A DNA stretch of 64,000 nucleotides. Source: Sindora glabra (taxonomy: Eukaryota > Streptophyta > Magnoliopsida > Fabales > Fabaceae). The stretch is from the NCBI GenBank assembly GCA_020226215.1, contig CM035226.1:61837455-61901454 (forward strand). Direction: 5' to 3'. Numbering within the stretch: the stretch's first letter is position 1; each line of letters starts with the position of its first letter. Shown here one piece after another: positions 62,061-64,000 of this stretch. The notes under the pieces are model-generated. The model saw only the letters and a program-made list of their open reading frames with translations, did no database searches and was not told the origin of the DNA. The translations under genes were made by a program, and so were the position numbers.

Positions 62061-64000
62061 GAAATTAAATTTAAGATGTTGTGTTAGGTTATAATTATTT
62101 ATGGTTTTCTTATATTTATGTTTTAAATGCTCCATTGATTTTTTTGATTTTATGCCTTCATATCTCGAATTTTCTTTCCCTTTCTTCTTAGCCATATTAC
62201 AATCTTTAATAAAGTCGCTATTATAGAGTTGTAAATAAATGTCAAATATTTAATGGATTATACATTAATTTTTCATTAATATCTAATTGAGCATTATTAT
62301 ATATTTGTCATGTCATTGGTTTTATAAATGGCATAAAAAAATAAAATATGTTAATTTTTTATGAAATTGTTACCTTTTTTGTGAGAAATACAATGCATGA
62401 TTAGCATATCACAATGTATCAAAATTAGATTAAAAACTAATTTGCTTAAATAATGCAATCTAGTGGCACAAACTAGGCCGTACTTTTAATAATCCTTTGA
62501 TATTATCTTTTATTATGAATTACTAATAGAATGTAGACATAAAATGCAGAATTAGATATGAAAATGAAATGAAAAAACAAGCAAAAACAAAATGCAATGG
62601 AATGGATGCAATATACTAATAGAATATAGAATCTTGTATTATGTAGAATGTAGAATTATGCAGTATGTAGTAGCAATAGAATGTAGAATGATGCAAAACA
62701 AAGAGTTGAGGGGGCTTACGGATTGAAATACATATTAAACAATGTAAAACAAAAAGTAACTAACAAAAACGAAATCAATGTAATAAAATAGATAATTTAA
62801 GAAATTAAGATACTCTAATTAGATTAATCATAGATGAATTAAAATTTAACTTTTCTAATTAATTCTTCAATCTTGAATTACCTACAATCTCTACAATAAT
62901 TCATGAATTCTATACTAAATTATCATATATGATTTGATCAATTAAAATTAACCAAATTAAGCAATTGTTATAATTCCTAAGCTAGATCGAAATTAATATA
63001 ATGATAGAATTCGATTGAATTGAGAAATTAAATTAGAAACCTCTAAATTAATCCTTTAACCTTCTACCTCTATGTGTAGTTCTATGATTTACTAACCATA
63101 ATTCAACATCCAAATAGCAAGGTATTAGAAATCATAAGGATCAATACCAATTATACCAAATCAACATCCAACGTATACAATTTTAAGTAATTAGCACATA
63201 GAATTAGGGAAAGAGGAAAATCAATTAAAGAAACTCAATATTACAAATCATGATCTCATAATTTTAAAGTGGAGAGCCTCAAACTCCTTGAATTAAATTT
63301 GAATTTAGGGTTCTATTGATGAAGAATAAAAGAGAATTAAGAAGAAGAAGAAGAAGAAGAGAAAATTTATGATGTTAAATGTGTAAAAGTCTCTTATGTC
63401 TAATGAGCTCTCTCCTTTTATTTGACCTAATTAACCTAAAACCTTATTGGACCTGGATTATATGTCTCTTAAGATTATAATAATAGAGGCTTCCTAATTT
63501 TTAGAAGTCTAAACTTATTTTTTATAGGACAATTAACTCTAACAGTTATAATTATGAATTCTTATAGGTCTAACTTCCAACCAATCTAAAACCACCAAAA
63601 AAAGGTAATTTGGGTAATCTAAAAGTTGTAAAGGTGCATCTTATGGAGATTTGGGCACTATTTTTAGGTTAATTAAACCTCTTCAGCTCTAAATATAGCT
63701 TAAAAACTATAATTAGTTCAACTAAAATAGAAATAGAGCTTTAAATTTTTGACTAAATAAGAGCTTGAAGAAGTCTAAACTGAGCTTTAACTAAAACACT
63801 AAAGTTATAGGTCTTTCTTTAAACTTTCCAATGGTTAAAGATCACTCCAATCTGACATCCAGAGGTCAAGATATAGTAAAAAATAGAAATTGTGTCAAAA
63901 TTTAACATTAATCAAGTAAAATTAGAACTTTGTTAAACCAATACTAAATTATAAAACAAGGTCAATCTTATGAAATTAAACAAATGTAACTTACTAAGAG
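62061..64000. other. AT-rich repeat-like region to the window end
   Basis: No gene was recognised. Around 62520-62700 the word AATAGAATGTAGAA and variants recur several times. A (GAA)n tract lies at about 63338-63361. The reverse strand of 62700-64000 has the texture of a Tat-type LTR or leader (for example the phrase read here as CCAGAGGTCAAGATATAGTA near 63860), so it may be the 3' LTR or another copy in the opposite orientation. This could not be settled. Confidence 0.35.

Overview
This is a 64-kb piece of an AT-rich plant nuclear genome, most likely from a eudicot. The evidence is a spliced plant organic cation transporter gene with GT-AG intron borders, long (AT)n microsatellites, and dense plant-type transposable elements (CACTA, Mutator-like MITE, Ty3/gypsy LTRs). 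No operons, CRISPR arrays, rRNA or tRNA genes were recognised. All calls come from reading the sequence; no database search was possible.

Region by region. (1) 1-8.4 kb holds the only gene that looks intact: a two-exon organic cation/carnitine transporter of the plant OCT4 type (535 aa, 4.0-kb intron), with a diverged tandem duplication upstream of its promoter. (2) 8.4-30.2 kb is a large inverted duplication. Two arms of about 2.6 kb (8405-11045 and 27603-30205, opposite orientation) each carry the same decayed leucine-rich-repeat receptor-kinase fragment. The 16.6-kb spacer contains two CACTA-type DNA transposons with defined ends and 3-bp target duplications: 11762-16069 (duplication GAA, with a related empty site nearby) and 19899-23913 (duplication TAC, carrying the 3' exons of an RBM42-like RNA-binding protein gene). 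It also holds tandem repeats, direct repeats, a Mutator-like MITE and microsatellites. (3) 30.2-36.4 kb is AT-rich repeat debris, including a probable Tat-type LTR remnant.

(4) 36.4-53.8 kb is a nested retrotransposon structure. A 3.3-kb solo LTR (target duplication CATGA) is split at its own (AT)n by a 14.1-kb composite element (37676-51765, target duplication TATAT). The composite is made of two inverted, non-autonomous LARD-like units with PBS, PPT, 2.45-kb internal domains and LTRs of about 2.6-2.9 kb, but no gag-pol. It contains a near-perfect 418-bp palindrome at one LTR end, a chimeric LTR, and in both units a small two-membrane-segment ORF about 120 bp downstream of its own TATA box. 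The ORF is open in one unit and has two stops in the other.

(5) 53.8-64 kb is a decayed Tat/Athila-like Ty3/gypsy element, recognised from a Gag zinc-knuckle relic, typical 3' motifs and an A-rich tract. It is split by a solo LTR (56737-60427, duplication AGAAG), which is itself split by an inverted solo LTR (58150-60059).

The transporter is the only probable host function. The rest records layered transposition: CACTA insertion into duplicated DNA, gene-fragment capture, LTR-LTR recombination to solo LTRs, and one anomalous reverse-transcription product. The most unusual items are the inverted composite LARD with its snap-back palindrome and the promoter-linked membrane micro-ORF.
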